DNA of 45,555 bases from an uncultured Erysipelotrichaceae bacterium (GTDB taxonomy: Bacteria; Bacillota_I; Bacilli_A; RF39; UBA660): the NCBI GenBank assembly GCA_902793375.1, contig CADBDE010000003.1, forward strand, positions 94,039-139,593, in the 5' to 3' direction. Position numbers and translations under genes: made by a program. How positions within the stretch are numbered: position 1 is the stretch's first letter; each line of letters begins with the position of its first letter. Shown in pieces: positions 1-8,107 of this stretch. Below the pieces are notes generated by a model. That model had not been told where the DNA came from. It worked only from the letters and a program-made list of their open reading frames with translations, and made no database searches.

Positions 1-268
1 TTAAATTACTATTAAGTAAATCTAATTTATAAGAAAATACTGGAATAAATCTACTTATTATATGTCCTATTTCAACTTTCTCAATTCCAAGTTCTGATAA
101 ATAGTTAACTAATTCTACATTCTTTTTATAAAAAGTTTCTACGTTATAACTATATCTTTTATTGAATGCTTCTAATAAATTCATGCATTTATCTTTAGAT
201 ATTCCTAAACTATTAAATAATTCTAATAATTTTTTTAAATAAACGTTATCTAAATCATTAGTAATCAT
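1..268 (-). CDS. Partial helical protein, possibly mTERF-like (C-terminus outside window)
   Basis: An open frame begins at ATG 268-266 behind a good AGAGGGG ribosome binding site and runs off the left edge after 89 codons without a stop. The visible part is predicted all-helical, with repeated units of the form LLELFNSLGIS, YLSELGIEKVEIGHII and FIPVFSYKLDLL. The spacing and the I..II..FIPVFSY pattern recall the short helical repeats of mTERF-like proteins, but this is a guess from pattern only; no catalytic motif is visible. It is the first gene of the minus-strand run and is separated from the upstream metalloprotease-like gene by a terminator hairpin. Confidence 0.6.
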   Translation of the reverse strand, partial: MITNDLDNVYLKKLLELFNSLGISKDKCMNLLEAFNKRYSYNVETFYKKNVELVNYLSELGIEKVEIGHIISRFIPVFSYKLDLLNSNL

Positions 269-330
269 ACTATCCCCTCTTTGCGAGTAGTTATTATACC
301 ACAAATTAATGAATAATTCAAACTATTATA

Positions 331-361
331 AAAGATTAGAAAATTCTCTCTAATCTTTTTT
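331..361 (-). terminator. Hairpin terminator of the metalloprotease-like gene
   Basis: AAAGATTAGA and TCTAATCTTT form a perfect 10-bp stem that overlaps the stop codon of the gene at 336. A/T runs on both sides let it act on either strand. Confidence 0.7.
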
Positions 362-1013
362 CATAATACTCTTTTGCTTCTTCAAATAATCTTGGTGCTT
401 CTTTTGTTGCTAATTCATTATTACCAAATAACTCTAAGAAATAATCTTTACCATATTCTTCAATAATATATTTAGTAAGCAAGTACCATGCATCATAACA
501 TGTTTTACTAACTAATATATCATCAAGTGTATAGTTAAATGGTATGTTCATATTTTCTTTTTGTCCACTTAAATATGTTGCTATTCCTTCATTTAAGAAT
601 TTTACTGGCCAATCTAAATTATTTTTCTTACAATAAAGTCCACCTACAAAATGAACATACTCATGTACTATTGTCTTTTTAAAATAATCTAATTTTTCTA
701 AATACTTATCTTCACTAAACTTATGTGCAGTATTCTTATAATCATGTAAAGATACATACTCTATCTTATTGTCATAAGATAATCCAATTGACCCATTAGG
801 AATAGAGTCCATTCCTCTTATCTTTTTAGATAATTCATCATATTCTTTCTTAGTAGGTATTATATTTATTTCTACTTGTTCTCTTTGTAAAGAACTGTCA
901 AAGAAATTAAATATATCTTCTCTTTTTTGATTTAAATAGTCTTCTAATACTACTATTAGACCTTCATCTTCTTTAGAATAAGTAAATTTATAATAATCTG
1001 TTATTCTTTCCAT
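336..1013 (-). CDS. HExxH zinc metallopeptidase-like protein (gluzincin type)
   Basis: The 225-residue protein contains HEYVH (about residue 117), the zinc-binding and catalytic HExxH motif, followed about 20 residues later by LNEGIATYLSG, where the Glu would be the third zinc ligand as in gluzincin peptidases of the peptidase_MA type. There is no signal peptide or membrane segment, so it is predicted cytoplasmic. The start is ATG 1013, 7 bases after the stop of the small membrane protein gene upstream, so the two are probably co-transcribed and translationally coupled (weak AGG site in the overlap zone). The substrate is unknown. The catalytic assignment rests on the two motifs; the rest of the protein is not recognised. 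Confidence 0.75.
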   Translation of the reverse strand: MERITDYYKFTYSKEDEGLIVVLEDYLNQKREDIFNFFDSSLQREQVEINIIPTKKEYDELSKKIRGMDSIPNGSIGLSYDNKIEYVSLHDYKNTAHKFSEDKYLEKLDYFKKTIVHEYVHFVGGLYCKKNNLDWPVKFLNEGIATYLSGQKENMNIPFNYTLDDILVSKTCYDAWYLLTKYIIEEYGKDYFLELFGNNELATKEAPRLFEEAKEYYEKRLERIF

Positions 1014-1020
1014 AAAATAC

Positions 1021-1263
1021 CTATTTATCTATTTTATTAGAAATTTCGTCAAGTTTTTTTATAACAGTTCCAATCCCCATACATATTTCTCCAATTGCAA
1101 TAAGTAAAAATCCAGAAATAAGTGATGAAAATGCGATTGAAATTTCATAGTCTTTGGCACTTTGGTTTTTAAGTAAGAAACCGATAGAGAAAACAACAGA
1201 TATGAAACCTATTGCATCCAAAATACCTCCAACAATTTTTAAAGTAATATTTTCACTATTCAT
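1021..1263 (-). CDS. Small membrane protein, two transmembrane segments
   Basis: The 80-residue protein has two hydrophobic helices (about residues 9-31 and 42-64), the second rich in small residues and Met, and a short charged tail (KKLDEISNKIDK) that may be helical. A strong AAGGAGG site lies 5 bases before ATG 1263. It sits directly upstream of the HExxH metalloprotease-like gene on the same strand with a 7-base gap, suggesting one transcript. I do not recognise a family. It could be a membrane partner of the protease, but only the adjacency supports that. Confidence 0.65.
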   Translation of the reverse strand: MNSENITLKIVGGILDAIGFISVVFSIGFLLKNQSAKDYEISIAFSSLISGFLLIAIGEICMGIGTVIKKLDEISNKIDK

Positions 1264-1318
1264 ATAATCCTCCTTTTAATAATATTATATATTATAGTTA
1301 AAAAAATAGTAAACAATA

Positions 1319-1346
1319 AAAGAAACTATGTTTCAATAGTTTCTTT
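1319..1346 (-). terminator. Terminator of the UvrD-like helicase gene
   Basis: AAAGAAACTAT and ATAGTTTCTTT form a perfect 11-bp stem with a 6-base loop, overlapping the TAG stop at 1326 and followed on the minus strand by a U-rich stretch. Confidence 0.75.
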
Positions 1347-3629
1347 ATTTTGATCATTTAAAATTATTCCTTTCAATTCTTTTACAAAAGGACTTACTTT
1401 ATTTGAATCATTATTAACTAACAAATATACTTTATGTTTGGTTCTAGTAAGAGCAACATAAAACACTCTTCTTTCTTCTGCATCATCTATTTGTTCTTTA
1501 ACAACTTCATTTTTAAATAAATCAATTAACCAATTATCACTATACCCCTCTATAGGGAAGTGATCATTAAGTCCTATTACAATCACATCATCTGCTGTTA
1601 GACCCTTTGATTTATGAATACTCATTCCATCTATAGTAATATCATTAATATTTCTAACACTTATTTTTGTTCCAATGTCATCTTTAAAATCAGCATCTTC
1701 AAATATTTTATCAATTGCATAATTCTTTCTAGCTAGTATTAATATATGATGGCCAGGATGATATTTATCTATTTCAAATATTAGATCTTTTAATTTTTCA
1801 TATTCGTAATTATTCTCAAATGGTACAAATACAATTGGATTTAATTCTTCATTAACAGATATCAAATCCTTAGGTATTTGACTCTTATTTCTCATTATAA
1901 ATTCTCCAGCATAATTAACTAGACTTTGACTATTTCTGTATGTAGTAGATATTCTAAAGATTTTTGCTCCTTTATAATATTTATCAAAATTATATACATA
2001 CTCTATTTTTGATCCACTAAATCCATAAATACTTTGCCAGTCATCTCCTACCGCTACAATCTTTCCATGATTACTATCAATTATACCTTTTGTTAATAAA
2101 TATCTTCCTTGTGATATATCTTGATACTCATCAATTATTAAATATTTATAATTAAATGGAAACTTTGTTGGGTCTTCCAAGCAGTTACTTGCATAATATA
2201 TCATATCATTGTAATCGATTCCAAAAATAGTTTTATTACTAGTTAAAATAGCATCATAATAATTATAAAAATCTAATACAAAATATGAATTTGCTTCATA
2301 ACTTAATCTTGTTGAATAATCCATATTATCTAAATATTCTTTTATTACTTTATCCTTTTGTTCTCTTTTATTTGAGGCTTTAATAGTGTCTATAATTTCA
2401 TACCATAAGCTTTTTAATTTATACATTTCTCTAGTGGGATTTTGATCTAAAATATCATTATATATTTCTATTTCACTTCTCTCTTTTAATTCTATACCAA
2501 GTTTAGTCAATTCGACTCTTAGTGTATTGATTATGTTTTCTCCTTTAACATAATCAATTTTTATAAACTTGTTATGTCTATTATAATGATATTCTTCTTT
2601 TATCTTTTTTATCTTTTGATATTCTTTTACTTCTTCACTTTCATAATTGGATAATCCAAAATATTCAATATATATTTCCTCTCCTGCATAATTAATAGTA
2701 AAATCCGGTCTATATTCTTTTCTATCTTCAATTAATTCTTTGTATACTTTTTCATATTTATAATCTATTCCATTAATAAATAGGAAATTAGCTATTCTTG
2801 CTTCTCCAATCGATTTAACTAACTCTCCTTTTAATGTTCTTGGAGTATCTTCATTCATTCTTCTATTAATTGTTCTATATATTTTTTCTCTTAATTTATC
2901 CCCTGCTTCTTTAATACAATTTTCTTTATATGCTTTAAAGTATTCATCAAAAGAATTAAATTTAAAATAATTATTTGCTAGAAATTTACCTAATATCCAT
3001 GGTTTATTACCTTCCATTGGATTAAATTCATTATTAACATAAATGCTTGCTAATTGCCTAAGCTTATTATTATCACTAAATACTTTGTCTCTCATGTAAA
3101 ATTCAAAAATTTTATTTCTATAATTATCTTCCACTATAAATATTTTTCTATCTTGATAATAATTTCTAATATATTTATATCCAAGTGAGTGAAATGTAAA
3201 AACATTAGCAGGGATATTGAAATCATCTACTATTCTTTTTCGTATCTCTTCTGTTGTTTTCTTGGTAAAGCTTAATACAACAATATCAGTTGGATTAACA
3301 TGTTTTTTGTCCACTAGATACTTTACTTTAGCTGCCATGGTAGTCGTTTTTCCTGTACCAGCTCCTGCTAAAATTAAAGAGTAGTCTTCATCAGCTAAAA
3401 TTGCTTTTGCTTGTTCATTATCTATATGAATATTTGGATCAACTTCATTAAACATATTATCGAAATATATTTTATTTTCTTCATACATTTTATCTAGTAC
3501 TTTTTCATTATATTTATCAATACCAAAATCCATAGGAATTACTTCACTATGGTTTTCTTTTATATTAGTAAACAAATAATTAGAAATATACAAATTGTTA
3601 TTTAGTTTATGTAAAAACTCTTCTATCAT
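1326..3629 (-). CDS. Superfamily 1 UvrD/HelD-type DNA helicase with an inserted nuclease-like domain
   Basis: The 767-residue protein has the SF1A helicase motifs in order: Q-type region and Walker A LAGAGTGKTTT (about residues 87-97), motif II LIIDEYQDIS (about 498-507), motif III VGDDWQSIYGFSGS, motif IV TTYRNS, and motif VI FYVALTRTKHKVYLL near the C-terminus. DEYQDIS with GDDWQSIYGFSG is typical of the DNA helicase IV (HelD/RecQ-independent UvrD) branch. Between Walker A and motif II lies an insertion containing YRPDFTI and IYIEYFGL, the D-x(n)-E-x-F pattern of a PD-(D/E)xK nuclease-like fold. The start ATG 3629 has only a modest upstream site (GGTGGTTG). It probably unwinds and processes damaged or recombining DNA. 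It is monocistronic with its own terminator. Confidence 0.85.
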   Translation of the reverse strand: MIEEFLHKLNNNLYISNYLFTNIKENHSEVIPMDFGIDKYNEKVLDKMYEENKIYFDNMFNEVDPNIHIDNEQAKAILADEDYSLILAGAGTGKTTTMAAKVKYLVDKKHVNPTDIVVLSFTKKTTEEIRKRIVDDFNIPANVFTFHSLGYKYIRNYYQDRKIFIVEDNYRNKIFEFYMRDKVFSDNNKLRQLASIYVNNEFNPMEGNKPWILGKFLANNYFKFNSFDEYFKAYKENCIKEAGDKLREKIYRTINRRMNEDTPRTLKGELVKSIGEARIANFLFINGIDYKYEKVYKELIEDRKEYRPDFTINYAGEEIYIEYFGLSNYESEEVKEYQKIKKIKEEYHYNRHNKFIKIDYVKGENIINTLRVELTKLGIELKERSEIEIYNDILDQNPTREMYKLKSLWYEIIDTIKASNKREQKDKVIKEYLDNMDYSTRLSYEANSYFVLDFYNYYDAILTSNKTIFGIDYNDMIYYASNCLEDPTKFPFNYKYLIIDEYQDISQGRYLLTKGIIDSNHGKIVAVGDDWQSIYGFSGSKIEYVYNFDKYYKGAKIFRISTTYRNSQSLVNYAGEFIMRNKSQIPKDLISVNEELNPIVFVPFENNYEYEKLKDLIFEIDKYHPGHHILILARKNYAIDKIFEDADFKDDIGTKISVRNINDITIDGMSIHKSKGLTADDVIVIGLNDHFPIEGYSDNWLIDLFKNEVVKEQIDDAEERRVFYVALTRTKHKVYLLVNNDSNKVSPFVKELKGIILNDQNKETIET

Positions 3630-3716
3630 ACAACCACCTAATTATACAAATAGTATAACATATTTTTATTTATTAAAAGAAGATAAAAATAATTACTAGA
3701 TAATAATTCTAGAATT

Positions 3717-3861
3717 GGTTTTAGTTTATATGAGTTAGATAAGAATAATGAAATAAAAGATATCAACAAAATTGTTGATGAAAATACAGAATTATTAGAA
3801 GAATTAAATAGAATTAATTCAACAGTTGAAGAAGAGATTAATAAACTTCTTAATAGATAGT
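3717..3861 (+). pseudogene. Decayed coiled-coil gene tail, copy A
   Basis: The 318-base gap between the helicase and TraX-like genes holds an open plus-strand stretch from about 3717 ending in TAG at 3859-3861. It has no start codon or ribosome binding site of its own. It would encode a charged helical tail, including ELLEELNRINSTVEEEI and ending KLLNR, with heptad-like spacing. The first ~55 bases and the last ~30 bases are repeated in degenerate form at 4831-4909. The simplest reading is the surviving 3' end of a once longer gene of a multicopy family. Confidence 0.5.
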
Positions 3862-3907
3862 AATTCTTAACGTTTTAATTATCTTATAACTTTAGTTTAA
3901 CAAACAA

Positions 3908-3938
3908 AAAAGTGAACCATGTTTTTGTGTTCACTTTT
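3908..3938 (-). terminator. Terminator of the TraX-like gene
   Basis: AAAAGTGAAC and GTTCACTTTT form a 10-bp stem with an 11-base loop just past the stop at 3948, followed on the minus strand by TTTTTTGTTTG. Confidence 0.75.
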
Positions 3939-3947
3939 ATCTTACAA

Positions 3948-4751
3948 CTATTGACCTAACAACACTCTAATTACTCCAATTACAAATGCATGAAGTGGAT
4001 AGAATGATATGTATAGTTTTTTAAACCATCCTTCATGATATCCAAGTTTTCCATTATACAAACTTATTACTAATGCAGCTCCAACATGACCTATAATCCA
4101 AGGTATGTAATCTTGCATTTTCTGAACCCAACTTGAAAAACTACCAAAATCAGTTCTTACCCAGAAATAAAATGGTAAGTATACTGCAAATATTAGAAGT
4201 AAAACTAAAAAGCGTTTCCACCATTTCCAAGTATATTCTTTAGTTTTAGGATTTCTTGCTATTCTAATAAACCAATAATAAGCAATTACTAACCATGGAC
4301 CTACTAGATTAAAGTTTCCTTTTATCATATAGTTTGCAAATCCAAGTAATAAATATGAACTAGCAAGAACAAACAATACTTTAATATCAAATTTATTCTT
4401 TTTATCTCTTGGAACTAATTCTTCAGTAATAAACATTCCTAAGAATCCTAAAAATAAAGTAAGTATATTATTTTGAGAATCAAAATAATTAGAAAATTCT
4501 AAACCACATTCCATCAAATCATAAAAGAACTCAGAAACAACTATCAATACAATTAATGATGATATATGTTTTAAGACTTTATCTTTGTTTTTACAGTAAA
4601 CTAAAAATCCTTCTGCAAGCAAGAATGCATATATTGGAAATGCTATCCTTCCAATGCTTCTCATTATAATTTGATTATCAAGTAAAGTAAATGCAATATG
4701 ATCTGTTAGCATAGTAACCATTGCTATAATTCTTAATACAAAACCGGTCAT
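3948..4751 (-). CDS. TraX family polytopic membrane protein
   Basis: The 267-residue protein is almost entirely membrane embedded (about eight hydrophobic segments). The N-terminal block, with MLTDHIAF (about 14-21), RSIGRIAFPIYAFLLAEGF (about 31-49) and a following Lys-rich loop, matches the TraX family signature, in which DH, GR and FPI/L are conserved. TraX in the F plasmid N-acetylates pilin; chromosomal relatives in Bacillota have no settled substrate and may be membrane acyltransferases. ATG 4751 is preceded by AAAGGAG. The gene is monocistronic, flanked by its own terminator and by gene remnants on both sides. Confidence 0.8.
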   Translation of the reverse strand: MTGFVLRIIAMVTMLTDHIAFTLLDNQIIMRSIGRIAFPIYAFLLAEGFLVYCKNKDKVLKHISSLIVLIVVSEFFYDLMECGLEFSNYFDSQNNILTLFLGFLGMFITEELVPRDKKNKFDIKVLFVLASSYLLLGFANYMIKGNFNLVGPWLVIAYYWFIRIARNPKTKEYTWKWWKRFLVLLLIFAVYLPFYFWVRTDFGSFSSWVQKMQDYIPWIIGHVGAALVISLYNGKLGYHEGWFKKLYISFYPLHAFVIGVIRVLLGQ

Positions 4752-4830
4752 TTTATCTCCTTTCTACTTTTTCTTACTACTAAGACTAAAGTTAATATTA
4801 TTATAACATATAAATCTGATTATTTATTAT

Positions 4831-4909
4831 AGTTTTAGTTTATATTAACTTGATAAGAATAACGAAATAAAAGATATCAACAAATTTTAAGAAGATATTA
4901 ATATAAATA
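4831..4909 (+). pseudogene. Decayed coiled-coil gene tail, copy B (internally deleted)
   Basis: AGTTTTAGTTTATAT, GATAAGAATAA and GAAATAAAAGATATCAACAA repeat copy A at 3717 almost base for base, but GAG has become a TAA stop and the middle of the copy is missing; the sequence then resumes with AAGAAGATATTAAT and AATAGATA, matching the end of copy A. It cannot encode protein. It fills the left part of the 324-base gap at 4752-5075. Confidence 0.5.
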
Positions 4910-4913
4910 GATA

Positions 4914-4944
4914 AAAAAGAATCCAGTAAAACTGGATTTCTTTT
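4914..4944 (-). terminator. Terminator left of the Fic remnant
   Basis: ATCCAGT and ACTGGAT with a 3-base loop, continued by AAG/CTT-type pairing and followed by a run of T on the minus strand. It now ends the cystatin-like lipoprotein transcript, since the gene it originally served is only a fragment. Confidence 0.65.
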
Positions 4945-5071
4945 ATTTTATTATTTCTAAATATCTATCAAGTATCTTCTCTTCTTCTTTTGCTACTATT
5001 TTAATAAAATCTGTATAGTCTTTTTCTGTATGAGCTTTATCAAGTGCTTCATAGTACTCTAAGCATCTTTT
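4943..5071 (-). pseudogene. C-terminal remnant of a probable Fic family protein
   Basis: Immediately after the stop of the lipoprotein gene, a minus-strand frame of 42 codons runs to TAA at 4943. It has no start codon. It contains YYEALDKAHT and DYTDFIKIV followed by a short helical end ILDRYLEIIK. This is the pattern I know from the C-terminal end of small Fic (AMP-transferase fold) proteins, which lies after the catalytic HPFxxGNGR motif; that motif is absent here. The upstream part of the gene appears to have been replaced by the lipoprotein gene. The family call is from memory of the pattern. Confidence 0.45.
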
Positions 5072-5075
5072 TTAT

Positions 5076-5810
5076 TTAATTAAAATCAGCTAAATTAATA
5101 TATGCATGAGATATTATTTCTTCTTTTCCTTCTAAATCTTTATATAGTGTTAATAAATAAACTCCTTCAGTATTTCCATTAGTACTTGCTTTCCCATAGC
5201 AAAGCACTGCATAATTTGTTCCGGAAACTAATTGTTTTCCAACAACAGCTATTGGATTATAAGACATTCCTGTTAATGTTTTAGTTACTTTTTCCCATGC
5301 ACTTGAAACTTCTTCATCATCTAAAACATTTAATTTTCCAGGAGCTTCTACAGTCCATCCCCCTACTACATCGTTAGAATTATAATCTACATTCTTATTT
5401 GTGTATTTAGAAAAATCAAAATCTAATACAGAAGTAATTGATGATTTACCTTGTAAATCATTATAAACAACAACTATTTTATATGATGTAGTTGGATTTT
5501 GTACAACTGGAGTTCCCTTTGCTAGAAACATATAATTAGTTCCTGCTACCAATTGTTTTCCAAGTAATGCTACTGGTTCAATTTTTAACCCAGTATATTT
5601 TTCTTTTGCATCATTAAATATTTTGATTTCTGCTTCTTCTAATCCAACTTGCTTATCAGTTAAAACTGTTTCCCATCCTCCTACCATATGAATATTTTCA
5701 CCAGTTTCAACCTCTTCATTCTCTTTTTCTTCTTCTTTTTCTTTTCCACATGCTGTAATAGTTAAGCAAAGAACAACTGCTAATGTAAGTATAAATAATT
5801 TCTTTTTCAT
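5076..5810 (-). CDS. Lipoprotein with two cystatin-like repeats
   Basis: The start is ATG 5810, chosen because GGAGGTG lies 6 bases before it and because it yields a proper signal peptide ending in the lipobox LTITAC; a longer frame starting at 5879 would bury this. The mature protein (about 225 residues) has an acidic linker and two homologous domains, each beginning VGGW and each containing a helix and then LLGKQLVAGTNY (first) or VVGKQLVSGTNY (second), followed by two beta-strand blocks (YKIVVVYNDLQG and YLLTLYKDLEG). GxxxxxQLVxGTNY is the QxVxG loop and fold signature of the cystatin superfamily. Domain roles: surface-exposed, possibly protease inhibiting or ligand binding; function is inferred from fold only. 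Transcribed downstream of the GGDEF gene. Confidence 0.75.
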   Translation of the reverse strand: MKKKLFILTLAVVLCLTITACGKEKEEEKENEEVETGENIHMVGGWETVLTDKQVGLEEAEIKIFNDAKEKYTGLKIEPVALLGKQLVAGTNYMFLAKGTPVVQNPTTSYKIVVVYNDLQGKSSITSVLDFDFSKYTNKNVDYNSNDVVGGWTVEAPGKLNVLDDEEVSSAWEKVTKTLTGMSYNPIAVVGKQLVSGTNYAVLCYGKASTNGNTEGVYLLTLYKDLEGKEEIISHAYINLADFN

Positions 5811-5844
5811 TAAAACACCTCCAATATAATTATAATAGAAAAAA

Positions 5845-6915
5845 TTAAAATCTACTAGTTTCTTTCTTTCTTTTATCATGATATTTTTCTTTTTCTATAT
5901 ACATCTTATTATCTGCTTCTTTATATAGATCAAATATATCTTCACCATCATTAATAGCATATCCAAAAGAGCATGTATATCTTGTTTTAGTTAATTTATT
6001 TTTTACTTTTTTAATATATTCTTCTACTTTTTTCTTTTCTATATAGAAACAAAGTACTACAAATTCATCTCCACCTACTCTATATACTCTTACATATCTT
6101 TTATCAATACTTAATAATACATCAGAAATAGTTATTAATGCTTCATCTCCACCAGTATGACCATATGTATCATTAATCATCTTTAAATCATTCATATCAA
6201 TTGATATTACTGAGGTAATTCTAGTTTTATACCTTTCTAATTCTCCATAAAAAGTATTTCTATTGAATGCACCAGTCAATTCATCAATTTTGTTATATTC
6301 CATATATAAATATAAATAATAAACTAATATACATATTAATATTACATGATCAAATAAATTATTATCGTTTCCTTTAAAATCAAAAAATGCCGCTACTGTA
6401 CAAGCAATAGCTATGAATGAAACCATAATAGTTTTCATTTTATTTTGACTACTATGCTTTCTCACTATTATATATATAAGTAGTAATAAATATAATATAC
6501 ACAAAATATGTGTAGAATAACCTAAAGGTCCTCTTTGAAATGCATTACTTTCACTAAAAGAAAATGCTATATCAGAAAAGAAACAAGTACTACATATTAA
6601 GCAATTGATAACAGTCAATAATTTAAAATAAATAATACTTTTATTTTCCGTTAACAAAGAAATAAAACTTATAACCACAACTGGTCTTATGGAATAACAT
6701 ATAAAAGAACAAAATAATCTTTGATAATTAAATGAGTTCCAAGTTCCAAAATATTCTTCCAAAGCGTTAAAAAAAGTGACTATTGTAATAGCCAATAATA
6801 ATTCTTTTAATTTATTTGATTTACTTTTTTCTATCTGTAAGTTATTTTTTAATAATAAAGTAAACCCTATAATTAAAACAATTAATATATAGTTTTTTGA
6901 AACAAAATCAATCAT
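5845..6915 (-). CDS. Membrane-bound GGDEF diguanylate cyclase
   Basis: The 356-residue protein has about six hydrophobic segments in its first 200 residues and a C-terminal GGDEF domain: DELTGAFNRNTF (start of the domain, about residue 213), the metal-binding SIDMNDLKMINDTYGHTGGDEAL, and the active-site loop RVGGDEFVVL. All signature residues for c-di-GMP synthesis are present. No RxxD inhibitory site is obvious five residues before GGDEF. ATG 6915 has a GAAGGAGA site. It acts at the membrane and would convert 2 GTP to c-di-GMP in response to a signal sensed by the membrane region. It lies 34 bases upstream of the cystatin-like lipoprotein gene. No EAL phosphodiesterase is in the window. Confidence 0.9.
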   Translation of the reverse strand: MIDFVSKNYILIVLIIGFTLLLKNNLQIEKSKSNKLKELLLAITIVTFFNALEEYFGTWNSFNYQRLFCSFICYSIRPVVVISFISLLTENKSIIYFKLLTVINCLICSTCFFSDIAFSFSESNAFQRGPLGYSTHILCILYLLLLIYIIVRKHSSQNKMKTIMVSFIAIACTVAAFFDFKGNDNNLFDHVILICILVYYLYLYMEYNKIDELTGAFNRNTFYGELERYKTRITSVISIDMNDLKMINDTYGHTGGDEALITISDVLLSIDKRYVRVYRVGGDEFVVLCFYIEKKKVEEYIKKVKNKLTKTRYTCSFGYAINDGEDIFDLYKEADNKMYIEKEKYHDKRKKETSRF

Positions 6916-7022
6916 TACATCTTCTCCTTCATTATATTTACATTATAACATATTAATATAATTTTCTAATATAGATTTTATAATCAAAATTAAACTAATA
7001 TTAATAAGTTATTATTTCTTGA

Positions 7023-7097
7023 TATATTAATTCTGCATATCAAGTTGAAAGATTAGAAGACAAACAAAACAAAGTTACTTTAAATAGAGTAGTTTAA
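7023..7097 (+). other. Possible gene-tail remnant in intergenic gap
   Basis: The 225-base gap between the GGDEF and YitT genes contains a plus-strand open stretch of 24 codons ending at TAA 7095-7097, with the charged sequence AYQVERLEDKQNKVTLNRVV and no start or ribosome binding site. Like the fragments at 3717 and 4831 it reads as the end of a lost gene, but it is too short to be sure it was ever coding. Confidence 0.25.
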
Positions 7098-7114
7098 AAA
7101 TAGTAAAGTATTAT

Positions 7115-7142
7115 TAAAAAACAGCAAAACGCTGTTTTTTTT
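7115..7142 (-). terminator. Terminator of the YitT gene
   Basis: AAAAAACAGC and GCTGTTTTTT form a 10-bp stem around AAAAC, overlapping the stop codon at 7141; U-rich on the minus strand. Confidence 0.8.
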
Positions 7143-8022
7143 ATAATCTTTTATTAAAATTACCATCTATTCCAACATAATCATTTTTTACCATAAATAC
7201 ATCTTCTTTATTTATTTTAATAAATTTTTCCAACTTATGTAGTTCATATCTTGATAGTATTAAATATGTAATATATGTAGGTGTTTTAGTACCATCGCCT
7301 ACTCCTTTCCACCATGTTGCTCCTCTATTTAAATCTTTATTAACAAAATCAAGTATCTTAGTTGGTTTATTCTTTGTAAAAATAATTGCACAACTGCAAA
7401 CATTTTGATCATGTAATTTATCTAATGAAATATTTTCAACTATAGAATACATTATTGAATAAATCATTGTAGGTATTCCATACACAAGTCCACATACACC
7501 ATATACAATTGAATTAAACATTAAAGCAAATCTTCCTACACTAAACTGTGGAAATTTATTAGTTAAAACAATTCCCAAAATATCAGTTCCTCCAGTTGAC
7601 CCAGTTGATGATAATATAAACGCACAACCAACTCCTACTAAAGTTCCCCCAATTAATACGTTAGCAAGTAAATCATCAACTAAAGGATCTTTTGGTATAG
7701 GAACAATTAACATTACTATTGTCTGTACCACAATGGTATATATTGTTCTAGTACAAAAACTTTTATTGATTTTATGATAAGCTAGTATAAATAATGGAAT
7801 ATTAATTGCAAAATAAATCAAACTTGTAAAATTATTAGTAATATTTAATAAATATTGTACTAAATGATTTAATAACTGAGCTACTCCTAGTACTCCACCA
7901 CTATATAAATTATTAGGTTCTACAAATAGATTTATTGACAATGAAAAAAGTATTACTCCCATAGTACATTTAATTAAATCTTGAGTATTCCATTTAAAAA
8001 TCTTATGTAATTTATTTGCCAT
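7141..8022 (-). CDS. YitT family membrane protein (DUF161 + DUF2179)
   Basis: The 293-residue protein has the YitT layout: a start rich in basic residues, five to six membrane helices with NLFVEPNNLYSGGVLGVAQLL (Pro-Asn-Asn and Gly-Gly motif, about residues 30-50) and SSTGSTGGTDILGIVL (about 137-152), then a cytoplasmic C-terminal DUF2179 domain of about 80 residues with CAIIFTK, LNRGATWWKGVG and a final VGIDGNFNKRL. The family's transport substrate is not established. Monocistronic, with a terminator directly behind it. Confidence 0.9.
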   Translation of the reverse strand: MANKLHKIFKWNTQDLIKCTMGVILFSLSINLFVEPNNLYSGGVLGVAQLLNHLVQYLLNITNNFTSLIYFAINIPLFILAYHKINKSFCTRTIYTIVVQTIVMLIVPIPKDPLVDDLLANVLIGGTLVGVGCAFILSSTGSTGGTDILGIVLTNKFPQFSVGRFALMFNSIVYGVCGLVYGIPTMIYSIMYSIVENISLDKLHDQNVCSCAIIFTKNKPTKILDFVNKDLNRGATWWKGVGDGTKTPTYITYLILSRYELHKLEKFIKINKEDVFMVKNDYVGIDGNFNKRL

Positions 8023-8071
8023 AAAAAATCACCATAGATATTGTATCATTTTAAAAAAAAAGAACAAGAGT

Positions 8072-8103
8072 AAAAAGAGAAAACAATTAGTTTTCTCTTT
8101 TTT
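8072..8103 (-). terminator. Terminator of the 184-residue protein gene
   Basis: AAAAAGAGAAAAC pairs with GTTTTCTCTTTTT (one base offset) across a short loop, just beyond the stop at 8108. Confidence 0.7.
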
Positions 8104-8107
8104 ATCA

